From NCBI GenBank assembly GCA_000585015.1, contig JFAX01000003.1, positions 90,767-154,766 of the forward strand: 64,000 nt of DNA. Reading direction: 5' to 3'. Below, one piece after another: positions 25,409 through 35,748 of this stretch. The position numbers and the translations under genes were made by a program. Numbering within the stretch: the stretch's first letter is position 1; every line of letters starts with the position of its first letter. Under the pieces are notes generated by a model that was not told where the DNA came from, searched no databases, and saw only the letters and a program-made list of their open reading frames with translations. This DNA comes from Candidatus Accumulibacter adjunctus. GTDB taxonomy: Bacteria > Pseudomonadota > Gammaproteobacteria > Burkholderiales > Rhodocyclaceae.

Positions 25409-26287
25409 ATGAGAATCGGATTCATCGGCCTCGGCATCATGGGGCGCCCGATGGCGCTCAACCTGCTGCGCGGTGGGCACCAGCTCGCCGTCTGGACACG
25501 CCGGCCGGAGTCCATGCAGCCACTCCTCGACGCCGGCGCCAGCGGCGCCGCCAATCCGGCGGCGTTGGCCGCGGAGGCCGAACTGGTGATCTCGATGGTC
25601 GCCGATGCGCCCGATGTCGAGCAGGTGATGCTGGGCGAGAACGGCGTCGCCAGCAGCGGCCGGAGCGGACTGGTGGCTATCGACATGAGCACGATCCGGC
25701 CGTCGGCAGCCCGCGCCATCGCCGCCAGGCTGCTGGCAGGCGGAATCGATTTCCTCGATGCGCCGGTTTCCGGCGGTGAGGTCGGCGCGGTTGCCGGCAC
25801 GCTGTCGATCATGGTCGGCGGCAGCGTCGCCGCGTTCGACACGGCGCAGTCAGCCTTCGCCTGCATGGGACGGAACATCGTCCATGTCGGCGATTCGGGC
25901 GCCGGCCAAGTGGCGAAGGCGGCCAACCAGATCGTCACCGGCGTCGGCGTCCTGACCGTCGCCGAGGCGCTGAATTTCGCCGCGCGGAGTGGCGTCGACC
26001 CGGCTCGCGTGCGCGAGGCGCTGCTCGGTGGCTTCGCCTACTCGAGAATCCTCGAGAACCACGGTCAGCGAATGCTCGAGCGGAACTTCAAGCCGGGCTT
26101 CAAGTCGTGGATGCACCAGAAGGACATGAACATCGTCATGCAGAGCGCGCACGAACTGGGCCTGTGTCTGCCGGTAGCGGCGGCGACCGCGCAGATGTTC
26201 AACGCCATGGTCGGCTCGGGGCTTGGCGAGGAGGATTCGATCGCCATTCTCAAGCTCCTCGAGCGTTTGTCCGGGGGCGAGGGCTGA
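25409..26287 (+). CDS. 3-hydroxyisobutyrate/tartronate-semialdehyde reductase family enzyme (copy 1)
   Basis: 292-residue beta-hydroxyacid dehydrogenase. The cofactor motif is GFIGLGIMGRPMALNLL. The substrate motif is DAPVSGGEVGA, and the catalytic Lys is in GAGQVAKAANQI. The WTRRPE stretch after strand 2 suggests NADP preference. Closest in feel to 2-hydroxy-3-oxopropionate reductases (GlxR/GarR). RBS AAGGGGA supports ATG 25409; the track's longer frame starts in non-coding sequence. Its stop overlaps the start of a second, related gene (TGATG). Confidence 0.85.
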   Translation: MRIGFIGLGIMGRPMALNLLRGGHQLAVWTRRPESMQPLLDAGASGAANPAALAAEAELVISMVADAPDVEQVMLGENGVASSGRSGLVAIDMSTIRPSAARAIAARLLAGGIDFLDAPVSGGEVGAVAGTLSIMVGGSVAAFDTAQSAFACMGRNIVHVGDSGAGQVAKAANQIVTGVGVLTVAEALNFAARSGVDPARVREALLGGFAYSRILENHGQRMLERNFKPGFKSWMHQKDMNIVMQSAHELGLCLPVAAATAQMFNAMVGSGLGEEDSIAILKLLERLSGGEG

Positions 26288-27171
26288 TGCGGCTTGGCTT
26301 CATCGGCTGCGGCGTGATGGGGCGGCCGATGGCGCTGAACCTGTTGCGCGCTGGCCACCGGCTGGCGTTCTGGGCGCGGCGGCCGGAGGCCGCGCAGCCG
26401 TTGCTCGCGGCGGGCGCGGTGGCCTGCGTCAGTCCGGCGGCGGTGGCGTCGGCGGCCGAGGTGGTGTTCACGGCTGTCACCGCCGACGCCGACGTCGAGC
26501 AGGTCGTGTTCGCACCCGATGGGCTCGCGGAGGGGTTCGCGGCCGGTGCGGTCCTCGTGGACATGAGCACCATCGCGCCGCAGGCGGCGCGCTCGATCGC
26601 CGGGCGACTGGTGAGGCTGGGTGTCGCCATGCTCGACGCACCGGTCTCCGGTGGCGGGCAGGGCGCCATCGACGCCAGCCTGTCGATCATGGTCGGCGGC
26701 CAGGCGGCGGTACTGGAGCGTGTGCGGCCGCTTCTCGAACTGCTTGGCAGCACGATCGTGCACGTCGGCGACCATGGCGCCGGGCAAGTGGCGAAAGCCT
26801 GCAACCAGATGCTGATGGTGGCGACGATCCAGGCGGTTGCCGAGGCCTTGCATTTGAGCCGCGCCGCCGGTGTCGATCCGGCAAGGGTCCACGCCGCTCT
26901 GGCAGGCGGTTCGGCCGCCAGTCGCGTGCTGCAGGCGATGGGCGGCCGGATGGTGGCGCGCGATTTCGCCGCCGGTGTCGAGGCACGCCTGCATCACAAG
27001 GACTACGCGGTGTTGATCGCCGAAGCGCACCGGCTGGGACTTCCGCTACCGGTTTCGGCGCAGGTCTGCCAGCAACTCAACGCGCTGATGGCGTTGGGCT
27101 GGGGGCGTTGCGACACCGCTTCGCTGCTGCGCGTCCTTGAAGCGGGGCCGTTGGCGACCGGCAGCCACTGA
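26287..27171 (+). CDS. 3-hydroxyisobutyrate/tartronate-semialdehyde reductase family enzyme (copy 2)
   Basis: 294 residues, clearly paralogous to the preceding gene: GFIGCGVMGRPMALNLL, WARRPEAAQPLL, DAPVSGGGQGAID and GAGQVAKACNQM keep the cofactor, substrate and Lys motifs. The two share substantial identity along their length, consistent with tandem duplication followed by divergence. Overlaps copy 1 by one base. The C-terminal region differs most, which could reflect a different hydroxyacid substrate. The convergent fpr gene lies downstream. Confidence 0.83.
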   Translation: MRLGFIGCGVMGRPMALNLLRAGHRLAFWARRPEAAQPLLAAGAVACVSPAAVASAAEVVFTAVTADADVEQVVFAPDGLAEGFAAGAVLVDMSTIAPQAARSIAGRLVRLGVAMLDAPVSGGGQGAIDASLSIMVGGQAAVLERVRPLLELLGSTIVHVGDHGAGQVAKACNQMLMVATIQAVAEALHLSRAAGVDPARVHAALAGGSAASRVLQAMGGRMVARDFAAGVEARLHHKDYAVLIAEAHRLGLPLPVSAQVCQQLNALMALGWGRCDTASLLRVLEAGPLATGSH

Positions 27172-27181
27172 ACGCCCGACG

Positions 27182-27214
27182 GCGCAGCGCCTGCAGCAGC
27201 GAGCCGCGCTGCGC
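27182..27214. terminator. Hairpin between convergent dehydrogenase and fpr genes
   Basis: GCGCAGCG (27182-27189) and CGCTGCGC (27207-27214) form an 8-base stem with a 17-base loop. Position between converging genes suggests a bidirectional terminator. TATTTG follows on the plus strand, within the fpr stop region. Confidence 0.4.
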
Positions 27215-27990
27215 TATTTGTCGACGAACGCCCGCTCGATCACGTAGTCGCCCTGCGCACCGATGTACGGCGAAACCCGGAAGCCGCGCGCGTCGAGCAG
27301 CGCGCAGCAGTCCTTGATCATCGCCGGACTGCCGCAGACCATCGCCCGGTCGCGAGCGGGATCGAGCGGCGGCAGACCGATGTCGGCGAAGAGGCGGCCG
27401 CTGTCGATCAGTTGCGTGATGCGGCCCTGATGGCGGAAGGCTTCGCGGGTGACGGCAGGGTAATAGATCAGCTTGTCGCGCAGCAGATCACCGAAAAACT
27501 CGTGCTGTGGCAGTTCTTCACTGATGAAGCGGTGGTAGGCCAGATCGTCGATCCAGCGCACGCCGTGGATCAGCACGATCTTCTCGAAGCGCTCGTAAGT
27601 TTCCGGATCCTGGATCAGGCTGATGAACGGCGCCAGCCCGGTGCCGGTGGCCAACAGGTAGAGGTTCTGGCCAGGACGCAGGTCGCGCAGCACCAGTGTG
27701 CCGGTCGGCTTGCGGCTGACGACGACCTCGTCACCGACCGCCAGATGCTGCAGCCGGGAAGTCAGCGGGCCGTCGGGCACCTTGATGCTGAAGAACTCGA
27801 GGAACTCGTCGTGGTTGGCGCTGGCGATGCTGTAGGCGCGGGTCAGCGGTCGCCCTTCCTGCGGCAAGCCAAGCATGACGAACTGGCCGTTGATGAAGCG
27901 CAGCCCCGGGTCGCGCGTGGTGCGGAAGCTGAACAGGCGATCCGTCCAATGGCGGACTGAAAGGACGCGCTGTGCGGAATAGGTGCTCAT
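27214..27990 (-). CDS. fpr: Ferredoxin/flavodoxin-NADP+ reductase
   Basis: 258 residues. FAD-binding motif RAYSIASA, NADP-binding GTGLAPFISLI and the C-terminal YVIERAFVDK are all typical of bacterial Fpr. It moves electrons between NADPH and ferredoxin or flavodoxin, and family members protect against oxidative stress. I chose the second ATG (27990) over 28002 because GGGAAACACG lies directly before it and a near-identical leader precedes the thioesterase gene at 44475. Divergent from a LysR regulator across an AT-rich region, like the fpr/finR arrangement of pseudomonads. Confidence 0.9.
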   Translation of the reverse strand: MSTYSAQRVLSVRHWTDRLFSFRTTRDPGLRFINGQFVMLGLPQEGRPLTRAYSIASANHDEFLEFFSIKVPDGPLTSRLQHLAVGDEVVVSRKPTGTLVLRDLRPGQNLYLLATGTGLAPFISLIQDPETYERFEKIVLIHGVRWIDDLAYHRFISEELPQHEFFGDLLRDKLIYYPAVTREAFRHQGRITQLIDSGRLFADIGLPPLDPARDRAMVCGSPAMIKDCCALLDARGFRVSPYIGAQGDYVIERAFVDK

Positions 27991-28088
27991 CGTGTTTCCC
28001 ATCGGTTGTTCCTGACGAAGCCATCGTGCTCCCTCGTGATATATTTGTAAAACAGAATCTTTATATAAGTGTTATCGGTTTGATCGAT
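27991..28088. promoter_or_regulatory. AT-rich divergent promoter region, fpr and lysR
   Basis: 98 bases with a marked AT-rich core at 28039-28080, including the palindrome TTATATAA and several T-N11-A spacings of the LysR-box type. It separates oppositely oriented fpr and LysR genes, the normal place for a LysR regulator to bind. Exact -10/-35 elements cannot be assigned with confidence. Confidence 0.5.
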
Positions 28089-29021
28089 ATGAGATTCACC
28101 TTGCGACAGATGGCGGTGTTCGTTGCGGTCGCCCGACACGAGAATGTGTCGCGCGCTGCGAGCGAGGTGTCCCTGTCGCAGTCGGCGACAAGCACCTCGC
28201 TCGCCGAGCTCGAGCGTCTCTATGACACGCAGCTTTTCGACCGGTTCGGCAGGAACCTGCGACTCAACGAGCGCGGACAGGCGCTGTTGCCACAGGCGAT
28301 CGAGTTGCTCGAGCGGGCAGCGGCGATCGACAACGTCCTCGAAGGCCGGGCCGGCTACGGCAGGCTGCGCATCGGTGCGACGCTGACCATCGGCAACTAC
28401 CTCGCGACGCTGATCGTCGCCGAGTTTCTTCGGCGACATCCGGAAAGCGGCGTGCAGTTGAAGGTGCACAACACGGCAACGATCATCGAGCAACTGGCGC
28501 AACACGAACTCGATCTCGGCCTGGTCGAGGGGAGTTGCCGCCATCCCGACCTGGTGGTCGAGCCATGGGTCGCCGACGAGCTGGTCGTCTTCTGTTCGCC
28601 GACGCACCCCTTGGCGGGGAAGGGCAGCGCGACGATCGCGGAGTTGATCGAGCAGTCGTGGATCGTGCGCGAAACCGGGTCGGGTACGCGAGAAACCCTC
28701 GACCGGGCCCTGCGCGATGATTGCTCGCAGCTGCGGATCCGCCTCGAACTCGAGCACACCGAAGCAATCAAGCGGGCCGTCGAGTTCGGCCTCGGCATCG
28801 GCTGCATTTCGCGCCTGGCATTGCGCGAAGCGTTCCGCCGGCGCAGCCTGGTGCCGATCGCGACACCGGAACTCGATCTCCGACGCCATTTCCACTTCCT
28901 GCAGCAGCGGCGCAAATTCCAGACTGCGGGCATGCGTGAGTTCGTCGGCCTCTGCCGCTCGCTGACCGTCGGCGTCGAGCGCAGCGACCTGATCAGGTGG
29001 TCGCTGGTCGGCGAGGGGTGA
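28089..29021 (+). CDS. LysR-family transcriptional regulator, divergent from fpr
   Basis: 310 residues. The helix-turn-helix is MRFTLRQMAVFVAVARHENVSRAASEVSLSQSATSTSL with the usual LysR wording. The co-inducer domain includes GRLRIGATLTIGNYLATLI and FGLGIGCISRLAL. The track's start at 27972 runs through the promoter, and ATG 28089 gives the normal N-terminus. Position opposite fpr suggests it controls fpr, possibly in response to redox state as FinR does; this is inference. Confidence 0.88.
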   Translation: MRFTLRQMAVFVAVARHENVSRAASEVSLSQSATSTSLAELERLYDTQLFDRFGRNLRLNERGQALLPQAIELLERAAAIDNVLEGRAGYGRLRIGATLTIGNYLATLIVAEFLRRHPESGVQLKVHNTATIIEQLAQHELDLGLVEGSCRHPDLVVEPWVADELVVFCSPTHPLAGKGSATIAELIEQSWIVRETGSGTRETLDRALRDDCSQLRIRLELEHTEAIKRAVEFGLGIGCISRLALREAFRRRSLVPIATPELDLRRHFHFLQQRRKFQTAGMREFVGLCRSLTVGVERSDLIRWSLVGEG

Positions 29022-29225
29022 GCACGGGAAAGCCGCCCGCGTCTCGTCAGCCGCGCGGCCGCCGGGGTTACATCGTGTCGCGGGCGACATGACGTTGGGG
29101 ATCGCTGGGCCCGGCACGGGGCGCCGGATGCCAGCTCTCGTGAGGTGGTCGGCAGCTGCCGTGCGGCCGACGGTTCAGGTAGAATGTGCTGCTGGTTGGC
29201 GAAGCGGGATTCGGGGGAAGTTCGG

Positions 29226-29609
29226 ATGGACAGGGTGCGGGACATCGAGGAAGCAATAGGCGCCCACGCGCGGTGGATGTCGGAGCTCCGGCAGGCCATC
29301 CTCGACGCCAAGGCTGGCGTGGATGTGGAAGCGATCCGGGCCGATGACCGCTGTGAATTCGGACAGTGGCTGTACGGCCCGCGCCTCTCAGCCGAGGACC
29401 GTGCGGCCAAGGACTTCGAAGAGGTGCGTCGTCTGCACGCGGAATTCCATCAGCTGGCGGCCGAGGTCGTCGAGCGGGCCTTGGCCGGACAGACTGTCGA
29501 GGCTTATGCGCTGCTTTATGGCAAATACGTGACTCTGTCGGGGCGGCTTGCGCTTGCCATGCGTGCGTGGCAAGCGCGTCTGTTGCAGGGGATTGCCGGG
29601 AACGCCTAG
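29226..29609 (+). CDS. Stand-alone CZB (chemoreceptor zinc-binding) domain protein
   Basis: 127 residues. AHARWMSELRQAI opens the domain, with DRCEFGQWLYG, RLHAEFHQLA and further helices matching the CZB fold, which binds zinc through three His and one Cys. In other bacteria the domain is fused to chemoreceptors or diguanylate cyclases; here it is alone. It could sense zinc or oxidants for a partner encoded elsewhere. ATG 29226 chosen to begin the domain directly; 204 bases upstream carry no gene. Confidence 0.78.
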   Translation: MDRVRDIEEAIGAHARWMSELRQAILDAKAGVDVEAIRADDRCEFGQWLYGPRLSAEDRAAKDFEEVRRLHAEFHQLAAEVVERALAGQTVEAYALLYGKYVTLSGRLALAMRAWQARLLQGIAGNA

Positions 29610-29717
29610 CGCAGCGGGCAGTTCCTCGCCCGACGAAGGCGCGTAGACGGGAGGCCAGGGCGAACCGCTGGCAGCAGCGCGAAAGCCAGTTCAGACCCGT
29701 TGCGGAGAGCGTGCTGG

Positions 29718-30188
29718 TCAATCGGCAGCGGCGGCCGGCACGGCGACTGCCAGTTCATCGAGCCGGCGCAGGCGACGGCTCAGTTCCCGGGCCAGGTTCA
29801 TGACGATCAGGGTGAAGGTCGGCGAGTCCGACTCGTGGATCTGGAAGAGGCTGCCGTTGTCAAGCGCCAGGAGCCGAACGGGCTCGAGCGCGCGGATGCT
29901 GGCCGAGCGGTACTGCATGTCGATCAACTCCATTTCGCCGAAGACGTCGCCGACGCGGAGGAGGGCAATGCGCTTGCCGAGGGGATCGACGGCTGCCGGG
30001 CACGACTTGAGAACCTCGACCTCGCCGTTGCAGATGACGAAGAGCGAGTCACCCTCCTGGCCCTCGTGCACGATCACTTCACCCGCTGTGAACTCCTGCG
30101 GCCGCATCAGCTGCATGATTGCCCGCATTGCCGCATCGCCGACGCCACCGAACAGCGGTTGCTCTTGCAGGAACCGGACCGTGTCCAT
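29718..30188 (-). CDS. Stand-alone cyclic-nucleotide-binding domain protein
   Basis: 156 residues, nearly all one CAP_ED/cNMP-binding domain: LFGGVGDAAMRAI, FTAGEVIVHEGQEGDSLFVICNGEVEVL and GDVFGEMELIDMQYRSASIRAL (the phosphate-binding cassette). No DNA-binding helix-turn-helix follows, so it is not a Crp/Fnr activator. It may act as a sensor subunit. The start at 30188 has GGAGAGGGC 2-9 bases upstream; the track's start at 30287 is less likely. Confidence 0.82.
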   Translation of the reverse strand: MDTVRFLQEQPLFGGVGDAAMRAIMQLMRPQEFTAGEVIVHEGQEGDSLFVICNGEVEVLKSCPAAVDPLGKRIALLRVGDVFGEMELIDMQYRSASIRALEPVRLLALDNGSLFQIHESDSPTFTLIVMNLARELSRRLRRLDELAVAVPAAAAD

Positions 30189-30347
30189 TGCCCTCTCCAT
30201 CTCCGGTGCTCGGAGACGTATTTTGCAGCGACCACTCGCGGAACGGAAGGGCTGCGCCGCAGGTCGTTGCCTACAATTGCTGCCCATCGGCCTCTGAATG
30301 TTCGACTCGTGCCGGCAGCGGCATTCGGCGAGGTCAGTCGCCGAACG

Positions 30348-31601
30348 TCAATGGCCGGGCCGCCCCTCTGCCGCGAGGCCGCTGACCAGCGTCAACAGGC
30401 GAGGCAGGGTGCGGGTAGCGAGGTCGAAGTGGTCGACGATGTCGCGCCGCGCCTGTGCACGCAGGGGCTGCGTCGCCAGCGGATCGGCGAGGACGGAAAT
30501 GATCGTTGTCGCGAGCGCGGCCGGCGAGAAGAAATCGACCAGCAGCCCATTGTGCCCCGGTCGCAGCACTTCGCGGACGGGGGCCGTGTCGGAGGCGACC
30601 AGCGCGCAGCCGCAGGACATCGCTTCGAGCAGTGACCACGACAGAACGAAAGGGTAGGTGAGATAGACGTGCGCTGTCGACAAACGCAGAACGTCGATGA
30701 AACGCGGGTATGGAATCTTGCCGAGGAAGTGCACGCGGCCGAGATCGATTGCGCTGCCCAGTTCGCGCAGGTAATGCTCCCGGTAGGTGCCGCCACCGGG
30801 CAACGGGCGGCCGTAACTGACCTCGTCACCACCCACGATCAGCACCTGCACGCGAGGCCGCGCAGCAAGAACCTCAGGCAGTGACCGCATGAAGGTGTGA
30901 AAGCCTCGATACGGTTCGAGATTGCGGGCGACGTAGGTCAACACCTCGTCCCCCGAGCGCAGGGTACCTCTGCCCTCAGGAAGGACGAAACCGGCAACCT
31001 CCCCCGGGGAGACGAGATCGCTGCGTATGCCGTCATGAATCACCTGGATGCGCTGCCGATACACGTCCGGGTATTGCTCCCGCTGCCAGTGCGTCGGGCT
31101 GACGCCCGCATCGCCGGCGTCGAGGCTGATCAGTTGCGTCGTGTTGCGGGCACGAACGCGGCAGCGGTCGTCGAAGGAACTCGGAAACTCGGGGTCAAAG
31201 CCGACGTCGGAGCCGCTGCCGCGATAGAAGAACTCGAGATAGAGCAGCAGCGGTGCGGTGGGGAAGACATCCTTGAGGAACAGGGCTTCTCCCCAAGCCG
31301 GGTGAGCGCAGATGACGTCCGGAACGAAGCCGTGACGACGCAGTTCGAGTGCCAGCCGCGCGACCGACTGACCGCGGCGGACCGCAGCCTCGCTGCTGCG
31401 AAGGTAGTGGTGTGTCTGCCGCGAGGCACCCTGGGGCTGTGGGTAAGCGACCAGACGCACGCGCGGATGAAAGCCCTGCAGGCGCCTGAGGCTCGCCTCC
31501 TCGCCGATGGCGACGACCTCATTCGCCCGGGAATCAGCGAGGGCAGGCGCCAAGTGGCGGTACTGGCCGGGGAAGTTCTGGTGTACGAAGAGAATGCGCA
31601 T
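30348..31601 (-). CDS. GT4-type glycosyltransferase
   Basis: 417 residues from ATG 31601 (MRILFVHQNFPGQYRHLAPAL). The two-domain GT-B fold is suggested by the N-terminal pattern and the C-terminal nucleotide-sugar region YPFVLSWSLLEAMSCGCALVASDTAPVREVL, where the Glu of the E-x7-E motif and the GxxE-like glycines are visible. Probably transfers a sugar in surface polysaccharide assembly. No capsule or LPS genes flank it, so acceptor and sugar are unknown. The track's upstream extension to 31763 looks non-coding. Confidence 0.82.
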   Translation of the reverse strand: MRILFVHQNFPGQYRHLAPALADSRANEVVAIGEEASLRRLQGFHPRVRLVAYPQPQGASRQTHHYLRSSEAAVRRGQSVARLALELRRHGFVPDVICAHPAWGEALFLKDVFPTAPLLLYLEFFYRGSGSDVGFDPEFPSSFDDRCRVRARNTTQLISLDAGDAGVSPTHWQREQYPDVYRQRIQVIHDGIRSDLVSPGEVAGFVLPEGRGTLRSGDEVLTYVARNLEPYRGFHTFMRSLPEVLAARPRVQVLIVGGDEVSYGRPLPGGGTYREHYLRELGSAIDLGRVHFLGKIPYPRFIDVLRLSTAHVYLTYPFVLSWSLLEAMSCGCALVASDTAPVREVLRPGHNGLLVDFFSPAALATTIISVLADPLATQPLRAQARRDIVDHFDLATRTLPRLLTLVSGLAAEGRPGH

Positions 31602-31660
31602 TGCGGGTGGTCTGGAAGAGTAAAAGCAAAAAGCGATCGACCCGAATCTTAGCCGATTGA

Positions 31661-32759
<1,099 letters not shown>

Positions 32760-33501
32760 AAGCGCGCACAAGCTTCGCCGATTGGCGTTGCGCCAGCGCC
32801 GAAACTGCGTTCCTGCAGAGTGATCAGGCCATCGCGCCGTCTGCTCAGCAGAGTCGATGCGCGCGTGCCGTAGTGTTCCGAGCTGACGAAGACGGCCGAC
32901 AGGATGCGTTCCCACGCCAGTGGAACACCCGTTTCCGGCAGGTGGGAATCGGCGACGATCTCCCGATCGGCGAGCAGTGTGAAGAAGGGCGCCGCCAGCG
33001 GCAGTGTCTGCAGCGCCGCGGCGAAAGCGGCCTTGGCGCTTGCCAGTTTTGGCCACGGCGTGTCGAGCAGGTGGTTCGACAGCCCGTAGATGCCAGGTGC
33101 CAGCCAGCGCACCTTGCCTTCGTCGCGATTGCTGCAGTAGGCCAGATGCTCGGCATCGCCGACGAAGAGATTGAAACCACTGTAGTCGCTGGCCCGTTCA
33201 CCCACAGTCTCGATGTAGGCTTGCGGGGACTCCCGGCCGGCGAGGAAGTCGGCCACCAGAGCGCCGCGCGAGCGCGCACCCGGGAGCTGCCCAGTGCCGT
33301 CGCGGTAGTTGGTCAGTGCGGCAAAACGCTGTTCACGACTGACACCCAGCCAGGTGCCACCAGCTTCCAGATCGCGGCCGGCGAGCACCTGCGGTGCGTC
33401 CGGCCAGAAGGCGGCGACCGCCGTGGGGCGCGCGAAAAACTCGTCACGGTTCGCGGCGACGACGAGCGGGTAGTCCGGGTGCGCCTGCCAAGCGAGCAGG
33501 A

Positions 33502-34557
33502 TCAGGCACATGGTTCCCGCGGCTGGAGTATCGCATCCGGCGTCACGACCGGCTCGACGGCGACCGCCACGCCAGCGGGATGGCCGAGTTGCAGCCCACC
33601 GGCGGCAGCGCAGCCCTCCTGGATGATGGCGAGGGCGTCATGCCCCCCACCCGGTGCTGCCGCCGCGTTGAGGACCATGCCGCACGGCTGCTGCGGGCTG
33701 CTCGCCGAGTAGATCGCCTGGCCGGCCGTCATCGGGCTGCCACAGTGGGCGCGGTAGAGGTGGCGCTTCACCTTGCCAAGGTACTGTGTCCGGGCGACGA
33801 TCTCCTGACCCGGATAGCACCCCTTGCGAAAGCTGACCGCTCCGAGCTGCTCGAAACCCGCCATTTGCGGCACGAACTCCTCCCTGGTCGGCCCGCTGAT
33901 CAGCGGCACACCGGCCTCGATGTCGAGCCACTGCCAAGCCGCCGCTGCGACCGGGCGCGCCTGCGTCTGCAGTTGCCGCCACAACTCCGCGGCTGCCTCG
34001 ATCTTGACGAGCAACTCGAAGCGACGGTTGTCGAGACGGACGATCAGGGCAGCCGCGGTGGCGGCCATGCCCAGAGGGGTGGCAGGAACTGGCAGGCCGG
34101 CGGCGCACAGCGCTCGTTCGGCCTGCGGCCCCGACACGCCGAGCAACTGGCGCTCGCCGGAGCGGTCGTCGATGCTCAGCTTGCTGCGCAGGACGAACAT
34201 CGACAGGCGCTTGTGGATGAAGGGCAACAGGTCGGCTGACAGCTGCAGGAAGTAGTCGGGTCCGCAATGAAGGACAAGGAAGCTGGCGAGCATCCTGCCC
34301 TTGGCCGAGCACCATGCCGAATGCTGCGCACTTCCCTCGGCGAGGTGCTTGACATCGCTCGTCAGCTGACCGTGCAGGAAGCTCGCTGCATCCGGGCCAC
34401 TCACCGCGAGCAGGCCGAGGTGGTCGAGAGGCGCCACGACCGTCGCTTCGCGAGCGGCAGACAACTCGCCCGTCGCGTCACCAAAGTCGGTAACCTGATC
34501 GTGGTCGATTCGTGCACCTGAAGCACGCAGCAACTCCTGCCAGTTCGCGTTCATCAT
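33502..34557 (-). CDS. ygfZ: Folate-binding Fe-S cluster assembly protein YgfZ
   Basis: 351 residues from ATG 34557. The family signature KGCYPGQEIVARTQYLGKVKRHLYR is intact, and GLLAVSGPDAASFLHGQLTSDV matches the GcvT-like folate-binding N-terminal domain. YgfZ uses tetrahydrofolate to help maintain certain [4Fe-4S] enzymes. The track's 751-residue version extends through an intergenic region and mltG antisense and is wrong. Divergent from mltG. Confidence 0.9.
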   Translation of the reverse strand: MMNANWQELLRASGARIDHDQVTDFGDATGELSAAREATVVAPLDHLGLLAVSGPDAASFLHGQLTSDVKHLAEGSAQHSAWCSAKGRMLASFLVLHCGPDYFLQLSADLLPFIHKRLSMFVLRSKLSIDDRSGERQLLGVSGPQAERALCAAGLPVPATPLGMAATAAALIVRLDNRRFELLVKIEAAAELWRQLQTQARPVAAAAWQWLDIEAGVPLISGPTREEFVPQMAGFEQLGAVSFRKGCYPGQEIVARTQYLGKVKRHLYRAHCGSPMTAGQAIYSASSPQQPCGMVLNAAAAPGGGHDALAIIQEGCAAAGGLQLGHPAGVAVAVEPVVTPDAILQPREPCA

Positions 34558-34746
34558 CTTCTCATCTGGTTGGCCGGCGGGCCGGTGGATGGTCCTCCGC
34601 GGGGCGCAGCCGGCAGCGGCGGCCGGCTGGCCGTGCCTTCGGGGCGCCGGTGGGTAGGGCGAGTTTCGGCTATTATAGGGCGACTCGACGGCCGCCCCAC
34701 CACCATTCCTACTCCAGCCCGCCAGCCCGACCGCTGCTCCGGACCG
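34558..34746. promoter_or_regulatory. Divergent promoter region ygfZ/mltG
   Basis: 189 bases without a gene. TATTATA at 34671 is a plausible extended -10 for the rightward mltG-tmk-holB operon; its -35 is poor. No palindromic operator was recognised. The leftward ygfZ promoter is not identifiable. Confidence 0.4.
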
Positions 34747-35748
34747 ATGCGCAAGACCGTTCGCCTGTTGCTCGTTTTCTCCTTCCTGACGCTGCTTCTG
34801 GGCGCCGCTGCCGCTGTCTACGTGGCTCTGATTCCGATCAGCCTGCCGCGCGAGCAGGTCGAGTTTACAGTTGCCCCGGGCGGCAGCCTGCGCACGGCGG
34901 CTCGCGAGATCGCCGCCAGCGAGGTCGCGGTCGAACCGTGGGTACTGATCGCACTCGCAAGACTGATGGGCGTCGAGGCTTCGATCAAAGCCGGAAGCTA
35001 CCAGATCAGTCGTGGCACGACGCCACTCGAATTGCTGCGCAAACTGACGCGAGGAGACTTCACGCAGGCCGAGCTGACCTTCATCGAAGGCTGGACTTTC
35101 CGTCAGATGCGCCAGCGCCTCGACGCCCATCCGCATCTGCGCCACGAGACCCGCTCCCTGAGCGAGGGCGAGATCATGCGCATGCTCGGTGTTCCCGAAC
35201 AGTCCGCCGAGGGCGCGTTCTTTCCCGATACCTATCTTTTTGCCAAGCGCAGCAGCGATCTCGAGCTGCTGGCGCGTGCCGCGCGAGCCATGCAGCGACA
35301 CCTGCAACAGGAATGGCAGGCGAGGGCGGATCACCTGCCGCTGCGCGATGCCCATCAGGCTCTGATCCTCGCCTCGATCATCGAGAAGGAGACCGGCCGT
35401 GATGAGGATCGTGCGCAAGTGGCAGCGGTGTTCATCAACCGCCTGCGCCTGGGGATGCCCTTGCAGACTGATCCGACGGTGATCTACGGCCTTGGCGATG
35501 ACTTCGACGGCGACCTGCGCAAGCGCGACCTGCTTGCCGATACGCCCTACAATACCTATACGCGCCGCGGCTTGCCACCCACACCGATCGCCATGCCCGG
35601 ACTCGCTTCGCTGCAAGCGGCGCTGCACCCAGCGGCAAGCGACGCGCTCTACTTCGTCGCTCGCGGCGACGGCAGCAGCCACTTCTCGCGGACGCTGGCG
35701 GACCACAATCAGGCGGTGCGGCGTTACCAGAAAGGGGGCCGACCTTGA
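34747..35748 (+). CDS. mltG: Endolytic murein transglycosylase MltG
   Basis: 333 residues. A single N-terminal transmembrane helix ([25 protein letters not shown]) anchors it. The YceG domain follows with the catalytic Glu213 in [12 protein letters not shown], plus [14 protein letters not shown] and [12 protein letters not shown]. MltG cleaves nascent glycan strands and sets their length. The ATG at 34747 gives the usual N-terminus. Its stop overlaps the TTG start of tmk, the common mltG-tmk-holB order. Confidence 0.93.
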   Translation: MRKTVRLLLVFSFLTLLLGAAAAVYVALIPISLPREQVEFTVAPGGSLRTAAREIAASEVAVEPWVLIALARLMGVEASIKAGSYQISRGTTPLELLRKLTRGDFTQAELTFIEGWTFRQMRQRLDAHPHLRHETRSLSEGEIMRMLGVPEQSAEGAFFPDTYLFAKRSSDLELLARAARAMQRHLQQEWQARADHLPLRDAHQALILASIIEKETGRDEDRAQVAAVFINRLRLGMPLQTDPTVIYGLGDDFDGDLRKRDLLADTPYNTYTRRGLPPTPIAMPGLASLQAALHPAASDALYFVARGDGSSHFSRTLADHNQAVRRYQKGGRP

